The position numbers were made by a program, and so were the translations under genes. Positions 43,401 through 53,252 of a stretch of 64,000 nucleotides of DNA are shown here, one piece after another. Below the pieces are notes generated by a model. It saw nothing but the letters and a program-made list of their open reading frames with translations, did not search any database and was not told the DNA's origin. This DNA comes from Diplonema japonicum (Eukaryota; Euglenozoa; Diplonemea; Diplonemida; Diplonemidae), in NCBI GenBank assembly GCA_964019335.1, contig OZ025704.1, positions 1 to 64,000 of the forward strand. Reading direction: 5' to 3'. Numbering within the stretch: position 1 is the stretch's first letter; each line of letters starts with the position of its first letter.

Positions 43401-46400
43401 CGGAATTCAGCTGGACCACCGAAGGGGTCGTAACACACAAGGCGTTGGCGAACGGCACGCTCACTGTGTATGGTGATTCGGAGATTGTGCATATGTCGGA
43501 AGGCTGGGCACATAATAAGAACAAAGTTAGGTACAGTATCAGGTGGAGGGCTGTGTCATCGGCCATTGAAGAGTACAAAGAAGGTGTTTGCGTGCAAAAT
43601 GCCGAGTGCGGAACACTAATTGAGCAGCGTCTGGTCAGTCTGCGCAGCAAGGTGCTCCCCCTCATGGAAGAGGCACTTCGTGTTGACGAAGCACGCATCA
43701 AAGAGTGCGTCACAATGGAGTTCGCAGACCACTATGTTAACATTTTCCTTCAGAATACGCTCACCAACGTGAACAAGCACAAAGCAATGAAGTTCCTTGC
43801 GTACCACCTCACGCTGTTCCCTGAGGTTAGTTACCTAGCCCTGCACTCTACGAACCACAACGACAGGTTCATTAGTTTATACAGAAAGGAAGGCTCTCCT
43901 AACGAGTTCCGCGCGTGGTACTGCTGGGCGCACAAGTGTCATGTCAATAAGATCTCGCAGACGGGTGAGCTGGGCTCGATCCTCCTAGGGCACGGCATAG
44001 ATCTGTCTCAAGGCACTATTGAGTACTGGGACTTGTACATTGCGCAAAAAACAAAGATAACGGAGCAAGTGAATAGCGGCAAGCTTGTGTTCAAAGCAGG
44101 TGGGTTCAGCAGCACTGAGCTTGTTGAGAAGCTAAAAAGTGTGGACATGGTGGGAGGATCTGTGCTCTACTTACACGACAAAACCACCAGCGAGGTCATC
44201 GCCAATAGAGGGGATGCTGACGATCTCGTGCAGACAAGCAAGAGTCTTACTGTGAGTCCTACAAGCAGCATCAAGACCATATCCCACGCTCTTGCTGGTG
44301 TTCCCTATGAAATCTCTTACATGGCTTACCGAAACTGGGTACTGGTTGTCGTACAGCAGAAGGAAAACACCGACAAGGTCAATTTCGATGTCACCCTTGC
44401 TCACAACCCCACCTGCTCGGAGCAGGGGCTCTGCGCAGAGCAAATCGACGACCTGCGCGAGTTGGATTACACAGCGAAGGCCGACTTCATAGCCATACGC
44501 ACAGCACGCTATTTCAAGCTGCTGCAGTCAGCTATTGCTCAACTCCCAGTATCTACATGGCTGGCCTCCCCTCTGGGGGAGATCTTCAGCTCAACGGCTG
44601 AGTACGTGAAAACGATGCAATACCACGTGGCCGGCTCTAAGAGTATCAGTGCTGCGTACCTCACTGATGGAACGGTGCACTGCTACATCAGCGATGCGAC
44701 CGTCGTATGGCAGAACAGCACAGGTGTCTACGAAGGGAGTAGCGTTACATCGACCCTGGCCCCCATCGAGGAGTGGAACCCCCCCGACGTTGGCCATGCT
44801 GCGGGGTGGATAGTTACATCGGATGCTATTTCCGTCAGGGCAGACGCAGGCGAAGGGAGCGTTGCAATCATCAGCAATGCCGAGCTTCTTGTCGGCAACG
44901 TGCTAGAACCCTTCGAAGGTGCTGTGCTGCTGCCCAGCGGTGCCACTGTTGCGAGCAATACGATCTGCCAGAATGCCCTGAAGGACCTCACCGACACCAC
45001 ACTGCTGGCAAACGTGAAGGCAGATCTCGACGTCAGCATACGTGGGCAATGCGCTTTAGACGCACGCACTGTGCGGGGTGCGCACCCAGAGGTGGTGGTC
45101 CTTAGCATGGAGTCCGATGTGCACGCGAATGACTATCCCAACGTGGCCGGTGCATATGGGTGCGTCACTTGGGAGGCGTGCAGTGCTGCAGCTGAAACAG
45201 CGAGAATTAAGCTCATGGACACGATTGTGAGGCACGTCTTTTCCGAGTACAAAGTAGCCGAGGCCGAGTTCCGGAGGCTATCATCGGCCGTGTCCATTAA
45301 CGAACAGCTAGTTACAGCGCACCACATCACGTGGATAGCCGACGTGTCCAACGGGTTCAGAGGTTTCCTTAATAACAAAACAAACGACAAGATCTACAAC
45401 TTGGAGTGCTTGAGCCCTGCATGCACCACTATAGGTGTGTGGGCTCAGCTGTCGGAAGTCGCAACCATGGACCCTCTATATACCTTCGAGGCTCCTGTGC
45501 TTGTCGACGGCGAGATCACGGCGACTGCCGATTACATCTACTTCAAGAAAGGCAAGCTGGCAGCCGCTGTGCCCCTCTCATCTCTTGCTTACGGTGTGGA
45601 TGGCTATAGTAAGGTGCAATTCGAGCATGACACCGTGCAGCGCGATACGATCAAGGAGGGCGATGTCGTGCACAGAACTGTTGGCCCCACCACGACTGTG
45701 ACCGTGAAAGCAGGTGATGTTTTGATACAAGTGCAGCACACGGCATCCTTTTTCGTCGCCACAGGGACTTCTGCCCCATGTGTCGTGGATTGTGAAAAGG
45801 AACTCCGCCTCTTCGAGGGTGTCGACCTCTCTGCAAAGGCGGCGGTCGTAAAGCTCCAGCAAACCCTCAAGATCTACGATGCGAGGCTAGCGATACTCGG
45901 CAACGGCCTAACCGCTACCGCTGCTGGCGACATTGATGTCGAAGCCGAGCTGCTGTGCTCCTTCTTCCCACAAGGCGATGTGAGTGTGGGATGGTATAAC
46001 GGGACCGTGGTGCATCAGTGTGAGAGGAGAAAGAATAAAATTAAAACGAGTACCACCACTGACACCCACTCCACTTGGATGAGGAACAACGTGTACAAAG
46101 GCCGCCTGTGGTTTACCAAGACCCTCAATGTGGGTATCGTGGCTATTAAGGTGGACGAAATTGACGTCTCGCTTACCTACCTGGCGCCCGCGCTTTCTAT
46201 GGAAATCGGCCTCAAACGTAATGGAGTGCTAGTCCTAGGCGCCGAGAAAGCACACAATGTTGAGATATCGATCCCCGCCATGACGACAGGAAGCACATTT
46301 TGGGCCATTTCAGCAACGGCGGTTGAAAGGGCAATCCTAAGGCCCCCCAATTACATTGGGTGCTTCACACAACTGGCTTGTGAATGTGAAAAGAGTAGTT

Positions 46401-49400
46401 TCACAAGAGATTTCAGCACAACTGTTAGCACCCTTCAGCAGCAAGTCTCTGACAGTATAGTGACCACCGTGCAGAGTGCTGCTAAGAGTATCAGCGATGC
46501 GCCCAACCAGATATTCACCATTGCTTCGCACGCATTGGACCAAGCTTTCATAATGGAGGCGGCCAAGGAGGCGTACACGGGGTACATCAGGAGGGATAGC
46601 TCCCTTGTCTCTGTTTCGTGTAGCAGCACTGCCTGTACCGCGCTGGCTGTCACCGCAGACGGTGAGTCATATGGCGAGCCCTTGTCTGTAAGAGACATCC
46701 CAACATACACGCAACTCGTATCAAGACTGGGTGACAGCTTGCTTTATGACGGCCGCAAGGGGTACCTCACGGTAACTGAGGGAACAATACAAATTGTTGC
46801 CGGTGTTTCATTCGACACTTTGGTGGAAGCACTCACGTCGCTCGAGGAAGCGATACCGGAGGGAAGCACCATGTTCTTGGTAGATCAAAAGTCCGGCAGC
46901 CTCCTCCAGCAGTACTCAAACAATGAAAAAGTGAAGACCCTCGAGACCAAGTGTCGCGACGCTATCTACGGTGCTAAGCCAGAGTCCTGCATCAATGGGG
47001 ACAGCGCTTACTCTGTGTCGAAGGTACAGGGAGGCAGTGACGTGGCCATCGTCACATTTATTTACAGGCCTTCGAAAGAGCTATCGAAGGACTCCTCCAC
47101 AGTGGTAGCTCTCCTTCAGAGAGTGGAAAACGACTTTGAGAAACTCGGCCCTACGGCGTTTTCCCTCTATTACCAGTCGTCTCTAGGGAATATTGTCGGC
47201 ATCATGGGCAGGAATCCAGGTATCTTTGCGAAGATAGACGTAAAGGCCGTCCTGGAAGTGCACCGTAAGGCACAGAGGCAAAAGACATGGTGGCTGGAGG
47301 TGAGGGCCGACAAGAACAACATCATCTTGAGGCGGGGTGTGAACAGAGGTGGAAAATTCATTGGCTTAGTGACAGTGGTGTATGAACTGGGCAAAGAAAT
47401 GAACAACAGATTGAAAAGCTATCATGGAGGGTCGATGTATGTTTTCAGCCAAGACGGCATCTTCTTGGGTACAAGTGCCGACACCAGTGACCCCAGCTAC
47501 AGTTTTGCTACCTTCAATTTGGTAGAAGTTCACCGACCTTCGCTGTACACACTCGGCAAACATAGTGGTCAGCGGCAGGCATACATGTCCTTTGTAGACC
47601 CTGTCTTCATTGTGGTGAGCAACGCAGTGACACGGCCCACAACGCCCTGCCTGTCTGCTAGTGGGTGTGAGCTGATAATAAGTTCGATGACGACACGCGA
47701 GATGCGAGTACTGCTGCTTAGCTCTATGGAGAGCACATTCCTGTCAATGGATGCCGCAGAGTCTCTGTTGAACTCTTTGCAGTGGTACGTGAACAGCACT
47801 GTGTTGGGTGGCTTCCTGAAGAATATCAGGAAGCACGAGTCAGATGTGTTGAAGATACTACAGACGCGGGGCGAGATCTATGGTGTGGACTCTGTGATGG
47901 TGGACGTGGGGTACCCTCTGGGGGTGCAGAAACGTGACGAGGTGACACACACCAGGAGGTGTAGTGCCTTCGTGGACGGGTCTGACGTGTGCAGGACGAC
48001 CTCTCTGTACGACAATGCGGGAAACGTTGTGGAGACAACCCCAGTGAAGCTCGTGAGGGACGCCAGCACAGCGCAGGACACGACTTCATGGACGCTCAAG
48101 CAGATAACTGGCATTTTCATCGAAGCTGCCTACGGTGTCTTCAGCATAGGCAGCTTCGTTCCCGCACAAGTGAGCATCGTGGTGGACCCTGCCACTGACA
48201 CGCTGCTTAAGGACAGCGGCATGGGTGCAGACGTACTGGCGCACATGCAGAGCACAGGGTACAAGACTGCCACAGGGCTCACTGAAGGAGTCATCCCGAC
48301 AAAGGAGGTTGCATACATGTTCACACCGGTTGCGAGAGGAGAAGTGAAATTGTTTTACGTTATAGTTAAAAAGATTGAAAAACTACCAGGACAAGACGTG
48401 AGTCCTACAGTTGCGGGGGCAGTACCTGACATTCTACACTACCTGGAGAACAATCCGTGGATCGCGTACATGTCCTTCACCAGCAACAACGACACAGTGG
48501 GTGTGACAAAGGACATGCACCTCACGGCTGCGCCAGACGCGACGGACCCTGAAAACGGCTGGGCTAGGCTCGTGGAGGGGAGGTTGGCATACTGCATGCC
48601 AAAGGCAACGACCCCCCAGGGTGTCGTGTGTGCTTCAAGGGACACGAGCGATGTCAGCAACGATATGGCGTTGTGGGGGACCGGGTACCTCATGCTGACG
48701 CATCCCGAGGGTGACACTGTGCACCCCAAAGCCTCTGAGGTGTATACTACGCTGCAAGAGTATGAGGTGCACACCAACACAGACATAGTCCACCACCCGG
48801 CAGAAGACCTCTATGTAACAATGGACTCCTCTCAGTACGCCCCGTGGGTCATGCGTTACGCGAGCAGAATGCCTTCCGCTCCAAGGCATGCTTCTGATGC
48901 CGCGAAGGTGACGTCAGCTGTAATGGCAGCCCGACTGGCAGAACGAGCTGCAACCGTCATCTTAGCGCGTGACACCTTCAGCACATGGGGGATGCAGAAG
49001 CTGCAAGACACGCCACAGTTGATGTTTATTGGTAGGAGCAAGGGTTCTGGCTACCTGCGGGACCCAGATAATGCTGGAGAGGTGCTGTTCGTCGGGTGTC
49101 GCGACAAGAACATGGAGTGCGGTGTACTGCAGCTGTGGAAACTCAACCAGGCGACGGGCGACGTCACAGGGCTGGCAGGCGCGCTCCCCCCCTTTACAAC
49201 AGACCCCCTCACGTGCAAGCTGGGTGACACTGTCAGCAGGGCATTCTCGAACTTTGCAGAAAACCCCGCCGCGCCCACCGTCGTCTGCAGCATGCCGCCC
49301 CCGCAAGGTGTGCTGCTGCTGATAGCGGACCAGGAAGAAAACCTGCTGGTTGGCGGTAGAAATGCCGATGTGGACAACCAGGCAAGGGAGGACTTGTCAG

Positions 49401-50020
49401 ATCTTGTGTTCGGACAAGGGGAGGGGCGTGCCAGTATCACAAGAGGGAAGAATGTGACCTACTTGCGGTGGGGGGTGGTGGTGGCCGCCAGGATGATGGA
49501 CAGGGCTGGGTTGGTGGTGCTGGACATGTTCTTGGAGATGACGTTCGCGGAGTTCAAGGCGACAGGAGGCAAGGAGAGGTTCAGGACAGAACTGATGGCG
49601 CGAATGGCAGGACAGAGCGTGGCGGAGGGTGTGGAAGCAACTGTGACGGCGGAAGCAAATGGGTTAATGACCCATGTCACACTTACCCTGAAGACTACAG
49701 AAGGGTGGGAACAAGATCTTGCCGAAGTGGCCTCAGCCTTCAAGGCAGGGGGGGAGGCGCTTAATGCAAGCACGTGGCACCTAGTGGCGCGTGTGGCTAA
49801 TACCACAAGAGCCCCAGAGACAGTGTCCCCAGGCAATCTGCTGACACCCTCCCCCACACCAGAGGAGGGCAAGGGCACCATCCTCGTCGTTATCCTGGTG
49901 GTTGCTGCAGGCCTCTCACTCCTTGCCTTTGTCATCATCTCACAACTCCGCACGCCACGGCTGGTCAAGCGCCGGTCGGAGTACACTGAGTCGGGCTTTC
50001 CAGACCCACCTATGGTGTGA
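40484..50020 (+). CDS. Giant single-pass receptor-like protein with tandem Cache-like modules (3178 aa)
   Basis: One 9.5-kb exon in a genome where neighbours have introns. An N-terminal signal peptide (MLRCAVVLLFLHCYVFG) leads a long extracellular part. Near residue 3130 there is one membrane helix (GTILVVILVVAAGLSLLAFV), then about 25 cytoplasmic residues. The extracellular part is built of repeated modules. Beta-strand signatures such as SVFFVMNDKGVHMASN recur at about 365, 661, 938 and 1224 (period about 285) and again near 2125 and 2315. Modules begin with a Cys-x(4-5)-Cys pair (e.g. CITKIGC, CVQNAEC, CSEQGLC) and a helical stretch, and contain GW-type strands like FGWSVTYMVP. This is the layout of double-Cache sensor domains, which bind small ligands. 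There is no cytoplasmic enzyme domain. Cache assignment is by pattern, not search. Confidence 0.7.
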   Translation: MLRCAVVLLFLHCYVFGLLTEEAQQDMGQAGLDVGHFSLQGMKDAAEELASKEWPVEASCLAGEHPKALCEMRADILERDVFRSETAQAGRVFHSLFVDGIRTVEDLADESLDSIDLDLDKREFNTDFCSSTWFGENSNYVDDTTCISGTACSQLNGPVTQAGDGLTLKKMTLTLAHALSTGPRTTQNFEAAYTSSRITLNPEHNTVADLYEGNKPFHTYLFLQLAFLPDLHWAYYGDNSSNLFLGYKRDLHTGDKVYTYGSSEGLFFFSTDKNGKPVSQTGHDPTWAMKERLWYVTGWNGLDPTNPRFTTPFKWTDVYSFSPPKDNDVGISSVSRVTSEGVAGADFYLNGFVHRFLDKVKLHKDSVFFVMNDKGVHMASNKVAVTNGVSVQAVDVPYAEIAQTAKYLIEHYPSLVDSSQSDYKKAQLAYAKFMTIDIGGTTWRVSVTAPVELFGWSVTYMVPVGPHEPIPSETNKCITKIGCATSVGGSVLEWRKAFADAKNTHLQILEQNAREVVLSIDVDRDTSLAHTSTAADLRAKLDQFPMDYVHIVNTKTRTIEAAVNRVADNYYELKCVDDCTSGQLYDGTTPVEDNVAIDWKWYGLASRLPAGHLKGFHVLYDLHGQKAHSYVLIDPSRPDVVINVGYTLSTYRKYLSTYANEGTVVYVMDNVLRLKGASVGAWPPRASSDQAHKHVYESARALQHHVVDIVDEYVRSLEVPTDEGTLFVDYRRMGTGPFHTAQSYSVLVIVRQTHQVAVSSQGLPKECIPCSASTVSMEVRKQVLQEAVDETRDALHTPPRAVLATDAYMQAGYLDASDPAAMLKHFKKQLNTYSATLSWVGIYDVATFSFIGTLDSGKQENTALGALWMTRGTAMYKERDDVPPKDLWAWSAMETIGTEVMMLAVRPVIRDDSMVGVLVAGVSLAKIKNSAFKHLSTEHIVVLSATGTPLFSTMPDADAQQMAEKYTKLYPATEFSWTTEGVVTHKALANGTLTVYGDSEIVHMSEGWAHNKNKVRYSIRWRAVSSAIEEYKEGVCVQNAECGTLIEQRLVSLRSKVLPLMEEALRVDEARIKECVTMEFADHYVNIFLQNTLTNVNKHKAMKFLAYHLTLFPEVSYLALHSTNHNDRFISLYRKEGSPNEFRAWYCWAHKCHVNKISQTGELGSILLGHGIDLSQGTIEYWDLYIAQKTKITEQVNSGKLVFKAGGFSSTELVEKLKSVDMVGGSVLYLHDKTTSEVIANRGDADDLVQTSKSLTVSPTSSIKTISHALAGVPYEISYMAYRNWVLVVVQQKENTDKVNFDVTLAHNPTCSEQGLCAEQIDDLRELDYTAKADFIAIRTARYFKLLQSAIAQLPVSTWLASPLGEIFSSTAEYVKTMQYHVAGSKSISAAYLTDGTVHCYISDATVVWQNSTGVYEGSSVTSTLAPIEEWNPPDVGHAAGWIVTSDAISVRADAGEGSVAIISNAELLVGNVLEPFEGAVLLPSGATVASNTICQNALKDLTDTTLLANVKADLDVSIRGQCALDARTVRGAHPEVVVLSMESDVHANDYPNVAGAYGCVTWEACSAAAETARIKLMDTIVRHVFSEYKVAEAEFRRLSSAVSINEQLVTAHHITWIADVSNGFRGFLNNKTNDKIYNLECLSPACTTIGVWAQLSEVATMDPLYTFEAPVLVDGEITATADYIYFKKGKLAAAVPLSSLAYGVDGYSKVQFEHDTVQRDTIKEGDVVHRTVGPTTTVTVKAGDVLIQVQHTASFFVATGTSAPCVVDCEKELRLFEGVDLSAKAAVVKLQQTLKIYDARLAILGNGLTATAAGDIDVEAELLCSFFPQGDVSVGWYNGTVVHQCERRKNKIKTSTTTDTHSTWMRNNVYKGRLWFTKTLNVGIVAIKVDEIDVSLTYLAPALSMEIGLKRNGVLVLGAEKAHNVEISIPAMTTGSTFWAISATAVERAILRPPNYIGCFTQLACECEKSSFTRDFSTTVSTLQQQVSDSIVTTVQSAAKSISDAPNQIFTIASHALDQAFIMEAAKEAYTGYIRRDSSLVSVSCSSTACTALAVTADGESYGEPLSVRDIPTYTQLVSRLGDSLLYDGRKGYLTVTEGTIQIVAGVSFDTLVEALTSLEEAIPEGSTMFLVDQKSGSLLQQYSNNEKVKTLETKCRDAIYGAKPESCINGDSAYSVSKVQGGSDVAIVTFIYRPSKELSKDSSTVVALLQRVENDFEKLGPTAFSLYYQSSLGNIVGIMGRNPGIFAKIDVKAVLEVHRKAQRQKTWWLEVRADKNNIILRRGVNRGGKFIGLVTVVYELGKEMNNRLKSYHGGSMYVFSQDGIFLGTSADTSDPSYSFATFNLVEVHRPSLYTLGKHSGQRQAYMSFVDPVFIVVSNAVTRPTTPCLSASGCELIISSMTTREMRVLLLSSMESTFLSMDAAESLLNSLQWYVNSTVLGGFLKNIRKHESDVLKILQTRGEIYGVDSVMVDVGYPLGVQKRDEVTHTRRCSAFVDGSDVCRTTSLYDNAGNVVETTPVKLVRDASTAQDTTSWTLKQITGIFIEAAYGVFSIGSFVPAQVSIVVDPATDTLLKDSGMGADVLAHMQSTGYKTATGLTEGVIPTKEVAYMFTPVARGEVKLFYVIVKKIEKLPGQDVSPTVAGAVPDILHYLENNPWIAYMSFTSNNDTVGVTKDMHLTAAPDATDPENGWARLVEGRLAYCMPKATTPQGVVCASRDTSDVSNDMALWGTGYLMLTHPEGDTVHPKASEVYTTLQEYEVHTNTDIVHHPAEDLYVTMDSSQYAPWVMRYASRMPSAPRHASDAAKVTSAVMAARLAERAATVILARDTFSTWGMQKLQDTPQLMFIGRSKGSGYLRDPDNAGEVLFVGCRDKNMECGVLQLWKLNQATGDVTGLAGALPPFTTDPLTCKLGDTVSRAFSNFAENPAAPTVVCSMPPPQGVLLLIADQEENLLVGGRNADVDNQAREDLSDLVFGQGEGRASITRGKNVTYLRWGVVVAARMMDRAGLVVLDMFLEMTFAEFKATGGKERFRTELMARMAGQSVAEGVEATVTAEANGLMTHVTLTLKTTEGWEQDLAEVASAFKAGGEALNASTWHLVARVANTTRAPETVSPGNLLTPSPTPEEGKGTILVVILVVAAGLSLLAFVIISQLRTPRLVKRRSEYTESGFPDPPMV

Positions 50021-50820
50021 TGGGAAATGGGGAAAGAAAAAAAAAATCACAACAACAGAGCGACGACGTTGAGCTGCCTGATATACGGGAGGCACCCACA
50101 CAGGTGTAGGTGATAGGTGGTTCTTTATTAACTTCTTCAACCGTTCTTCTTCTTTTCTTTTTATTTTATTTTTATTTTTATTTTTTCTTTTCTTTTGTGG
50201 ACATTGTAACCCTCGACAACATCAACCAACTCATTCTGTGGTGCGGCAACAAGGAAGAATAAAATAATAAGAAGCTTACTCCTCGTATCTCAACACTGTG
50301 CCAGCAGTGCAAAAATAGTATAATCAGCTCCGTTATTTGAACACAACTTCCCTATGGTTGCACGCTGGCCCTTTTTTTCCCTCTCTCCTTTGCTACGTTT
50401 TTTGAAAAGGCTTTCCTCGTGTCAAATAGCGGAGTACTGACAATATCGTTAACATTCCGAGGGGAAAACGAAAAAGGGAAAAAAAGAAGGAATGAACAAA
50501 AAAAAGAAGCTATTGCCGAATGCGACAGGAATGCATCCTGAGCTACCTTTGCGAGGTAGTCGTATTGCCTCTAATTTGCAAGACTGCTTGCAATGGGCCC
50601 CTTTTAGAGATATGAGGGCGGTTGTGCTTTTTCTCTTCTCAGGAAGACGCTTTTTCTGTGTCCACACGCACCCAGCACCCCCCAATTCTCTTTCTAATTA
50701 ACCTTGTTGAGTGGAAAAAAAAACCGCATCTGTTACTCCCCCCCCCCCCCCCCCCCCTACCTTTGGTTATGTTAAGATATTCATTTTTCTTTTTATCTAT
50801 TTTTTTTTTTTTACCTGCCC
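50021..50820. other. Intergenic region, nothing recognised
   Basis: Contains a T/A-rich stretch (50140-50200), an AATAAAATAATAAG region at 50258 that could serve polyadenylation, and a C-run at 50740-50758. No coding frame recognised. Confidence 0.5.
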
Positions 50821-51421
50821 ATGATTCGTTTTTCTCATCTAAATACACAAAGCACAGGGGTAGGGGGTGGAGGGGCACCATCGCACCTCCCAAGATTCCC
50901 GCGGGGCGTAGAGGGTGGCGACTGTGGACGACGAGGGGGGCAGCCAGCAAGCGGAGGAGCATGCAAAGGCTGAGCCATTGGCAAGCTGGCCGCTTGTGAA
51001 GGCGGCCCCCTGCGGGCACAACGAGTGGATGCGTGTGAGCAGAATGAAAGGGACCGTGGTGTACCTGAAGTGCAGGGTCTGTCTGGCCAACTGGTGCACG
51101 AATCTTGAATGGCATTTGAAGTGCCCATCCCACTTCCACGGTGGGTGTGCCCATGGCTCTGACTGTTCGCATGTTCATATCTACCGAGTCCAACCAAAAC
51201 AAAGAAAAGTCTGGAGGAAGCTCTATTCGAATGAACGTCCAGCCGAAGCCTCGGATGATGATGCCGACGGGCCACCGCCCCTGTCATCACCACCAAGGTC
51301 GCCACCACTGCCCTTCAGTCTCATCCCGTCCCTGCCTTATCCTGCTGCCCAATTTCAACAACAACAACAACAACAGCAACAACAACAATTGCAATGGGCC
51401 CTTGTTGCTCCACCCCCTCCC
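50821..51421 (+). CDS. CCCH-type zinc-finger protein, cut by the assembly gap
   Basis: Partial. Proposed exon 1 (50821-50859, 13 codons) joins through a 52-bp GT-AG intron to exon 2 (from 50912); the join keeps frame and removes a TAG at 50909. Exon 2 encodes LKCRVCLANWC, then CPSHFHGGCAHGSDCSHVH, a C-x7-C-x5-C-x3-H finger typical of RNA-binding CCCH proteins. It then encodes a Pro-rich segment and a polyGln tract just before the N run. Exon 1 is the weakest part: the intron lacks a pyrimidine tract. The gene's 3' end is missing in the gap. Confidence 0.55.
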
Positions 51422-51621
51422 NNNNNNNNNNNNNNNNNNNNNNNNNNNNNNNNNNNNNNNNNNNNNNNNNNNNNNNNNNNNNNNNNNNNNNNNNNNNNNN
51501 NNNNNNNNNNNNNNNNNNNNNNNNNNNNNNNNNNNNNNNNNNNNNNNNNNNNNNNNNNNNNNNNNNNNNNNNNNNNNNNNNNNNNNNNNNNNNNNNNNNN
51601 NNNNNNNNNNNNNNNNNNNNN
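51422..51621. other. Assembly gap (200 N)
   Basis: Exactly 200 N, so probably a placeholder of unknown true size. It follows a (CAA)n/poly-Gln and C-rich stretch that may have stopped assembly. Confidence 0.99.
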
Positions 51622-51719
51622 CCTCTCGGTTACTCCAGACAAAAGACTGGACACACCCCACACCCCTCCCCCCACCCCCAGTTTCCCCCCAGTGGTTATT
51701 ATCGCAAAAAAAAAACATG

Positions 51720-51792
51720 GCCCCGTTGGCGCAATGGATAGCGCGTTGGACTTCGAATCCAAAGGTTGCGGGTTCAAGTCCCGCACGGGGTT
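51720..51792 (+). tRNA. trnR-UCG: tRNA-Arg (anticodon TCG)
   Basis: Full cloverleaf: acceptor GCCCCGT/ACGGGGT (first pair G-U), D arm GCGC...GCGC, anticodon arm TTGGA-CTTCGAA-TCCAA with anticodon TCG, variable AGGTT, and T arm GCGGG-TTCAAGT-CCCGC. No intron. A short T-run (GTTTTC) follows for Pol III termination, directly next to a retroelement fragment. Confidence 0.95.
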
Positions 51793-51799
51793 GTTTTCT

Positions 51800-52295
51800 T
51801 TCCGGATTTCCTCAAATAACATCCCTAGCCCACAACTATGCGGTGGCGACCGAGCTTCGGTCCGCGCACTTCCCCCTTGGCTTCCCCAGACAAGCTGAAA
51901 CGGTCATCTCGCGGCTGCGGATTGGTCACTCGGCTCTCTTCTTCGGCTTCCTGCAGACTGCTGGCCCGAACAGGAAGCACAAGGGTGTGCTCCGGTGCCC
52001 AGCCTGCCACGCAGCGCCGATGTCCAGGGAGCATGTTGTCGGTGGGTGCCCTGTGATCGGGAGGGGGGCGATCGACACTCCTGCTGGTACTCCCTCCCTA
52101 GCGTTCTCCCTGTCGAGACGCGTGACCCAGATCTACGACCTCGTTGTTGAGTCTGGCCTGCTCGCCTGGTCACGCTCCGGACTGTTCACCTCGCCATCAT
52201 CCCTGGCGTCTACGGACGTCACTGCACCTTCAAACGTGCCGCCCCCTCCTCCGGTCTCTCTTGACGCCGGTCCCGTGGCCCCCGTGCTGCGCTAA
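51800..52295 (+). pseudogene. 5'-truncated non-LTR retroelement, C-terminal fragment
   Basis: An open frame encoding ETVISRLRIGHSALFFGFL, then a zinc-knuckle-like LRCPACHAAPMSREHVVGGCP, a helix RVTQIYDLVVESGLL and a Pro-rich end, with TAA at 52293-52295. RLRxGHS followed by CxxC...H...C is the usual C-terminal signature of non-LTR retrotransposon polyproteins. The 5' end is lost within about 40 bp downstream of the tRNA-Arg gene. It differs from the C-terminus of the element at 484-6830. Confidence 0.6.
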
Positions 52296-52704
52296 GGGAT
52301 CGCCCCGCGTGTGTGTGTAAAATGGAATGTTGTGTTTCCCACTTTCCTTTCCCTTCCTTCCCCTTCCTCTCACTGTTTCCCATTTCCCCTTTTTTTTCAC
52401 ACTCACCAATGATTCGCTCAATAGGAGCAATACCTCCCTGGGGGCCAAAGAAGGACATCCAGCTGGAAGGTAGGCCCCCGTTTTTCTCTCACTTGACTGA
52501 GGGAATAATGTAATTCAGCCCTCTTCGGCTGTCCCAAAGCAGAGCACGGGTTGGTGGGGGACCAGGGCTCCTCCTGCTTGCAGAAGCCTGGTCCTTTGCC
52601 CTCCCTATTTCCCCATGGTTTCCCTTCACCTTTTTTTCCCTTTTCTCAGGTGTTGCTCTCCATGGCGGCCCTGCATTGGTATTTTGAAAAAAAAAAATTG
52701 TGCA
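52296..52704. other. Intergenic region with a weak two-exon open frame
   Basis: ATG at 52410 opens a frame that could splice at GTAGGC (52471) to an acceptor TTCTCAG near 52650 and end at TGA after about 33 codons. The intron would be far longer than others here and the product is unrecognised. I do not call it a gene. Confidence 0.3.
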
Positions 52705-52776
52705 GGGTACGTAGCTCAGTGGTAGAGCGTTCGGCTGCAGTCCGATTGGTCCCTGGTTCGAACCCGGGCGTGCCCT
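52705..52776 (+). tRNA. trnC-GCA: tRNA-Cys (anticodon GCA), copy 1
   Basis: Acceptor GGGTACG/CGTGCCC, D arm GCTC...GAGC, anticodon arm TTCGG-CTGCAGT-CCGAT with anticodon GCA, T arm CCTGG-TTCGAAC-CCGGG, and discriminator T as usual for tRNA-Cys. A T-run (52779-52787) provides a Pol III terminator. The 72 bases are identical to the copy at 53253. Confidence 0.96.
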
Positions 52777-52848
52777 ATTTTTTTTTAACCCACGTCAACA
52801 GTCCCATAATCTGGAAGAAGAGCAGGGAATGTGGCAAAGATAAAGATT

Positions 52849-53252
52849 ATGGCTACTCAAGCTTCAAAGAAGAACTTGTTAGCAAGCTTCTCAACCATGC
52901 CCCAAAAACCGATTGCACCGTCACCGACCCCCACCGCGCAAACACGCGGACTAGCAGTGAGGATTCCCACCCAGAAATACGCAACACAGCTTTCCAGGAC
53001 CCAATGAAAAACGGCCATGGTCCACTTCCGGGCATTCATATGCCGAACTCAGGTCCCTGGAGGGTGTCCCCGGCCACGTCCGTCAAGAAGAAACGGACAT
53101 GATCCCCAGGGACATGGGCTGCAAAGTGGTCGGCAGGAGGTTTGCCAAGGTCGACGGCAGGAAGGTCATGTTCTTGCAGGTGGTCGCCTCACAGCCCTCG
53201 ATCTTCCAGTACGGCGACAGGCTCCTGAAGTGCCACGCGAAGGGCAAAATGT
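52849..53252 (+). pseudogene. Coding-like fragment between the two tRNA-Cys genes
   Basis: A first frame (52849, MATQASKKNLLASFSTMP...) of 52 codons stops at 53005. The second half, in another frame, reads EEGVP-type sequence and then MIPRDMGCKVVGRRFAKVDG and KVMFLQVVASQPSIFQYGDR, running into the second tRNA. The second half has the balanced composition of a real protein, but I recognise no family and neither a single frame nor a GT-AG join unites the halves. It may be a gene fragment carried with the duplicated tRNA. Confidence 0.3.
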
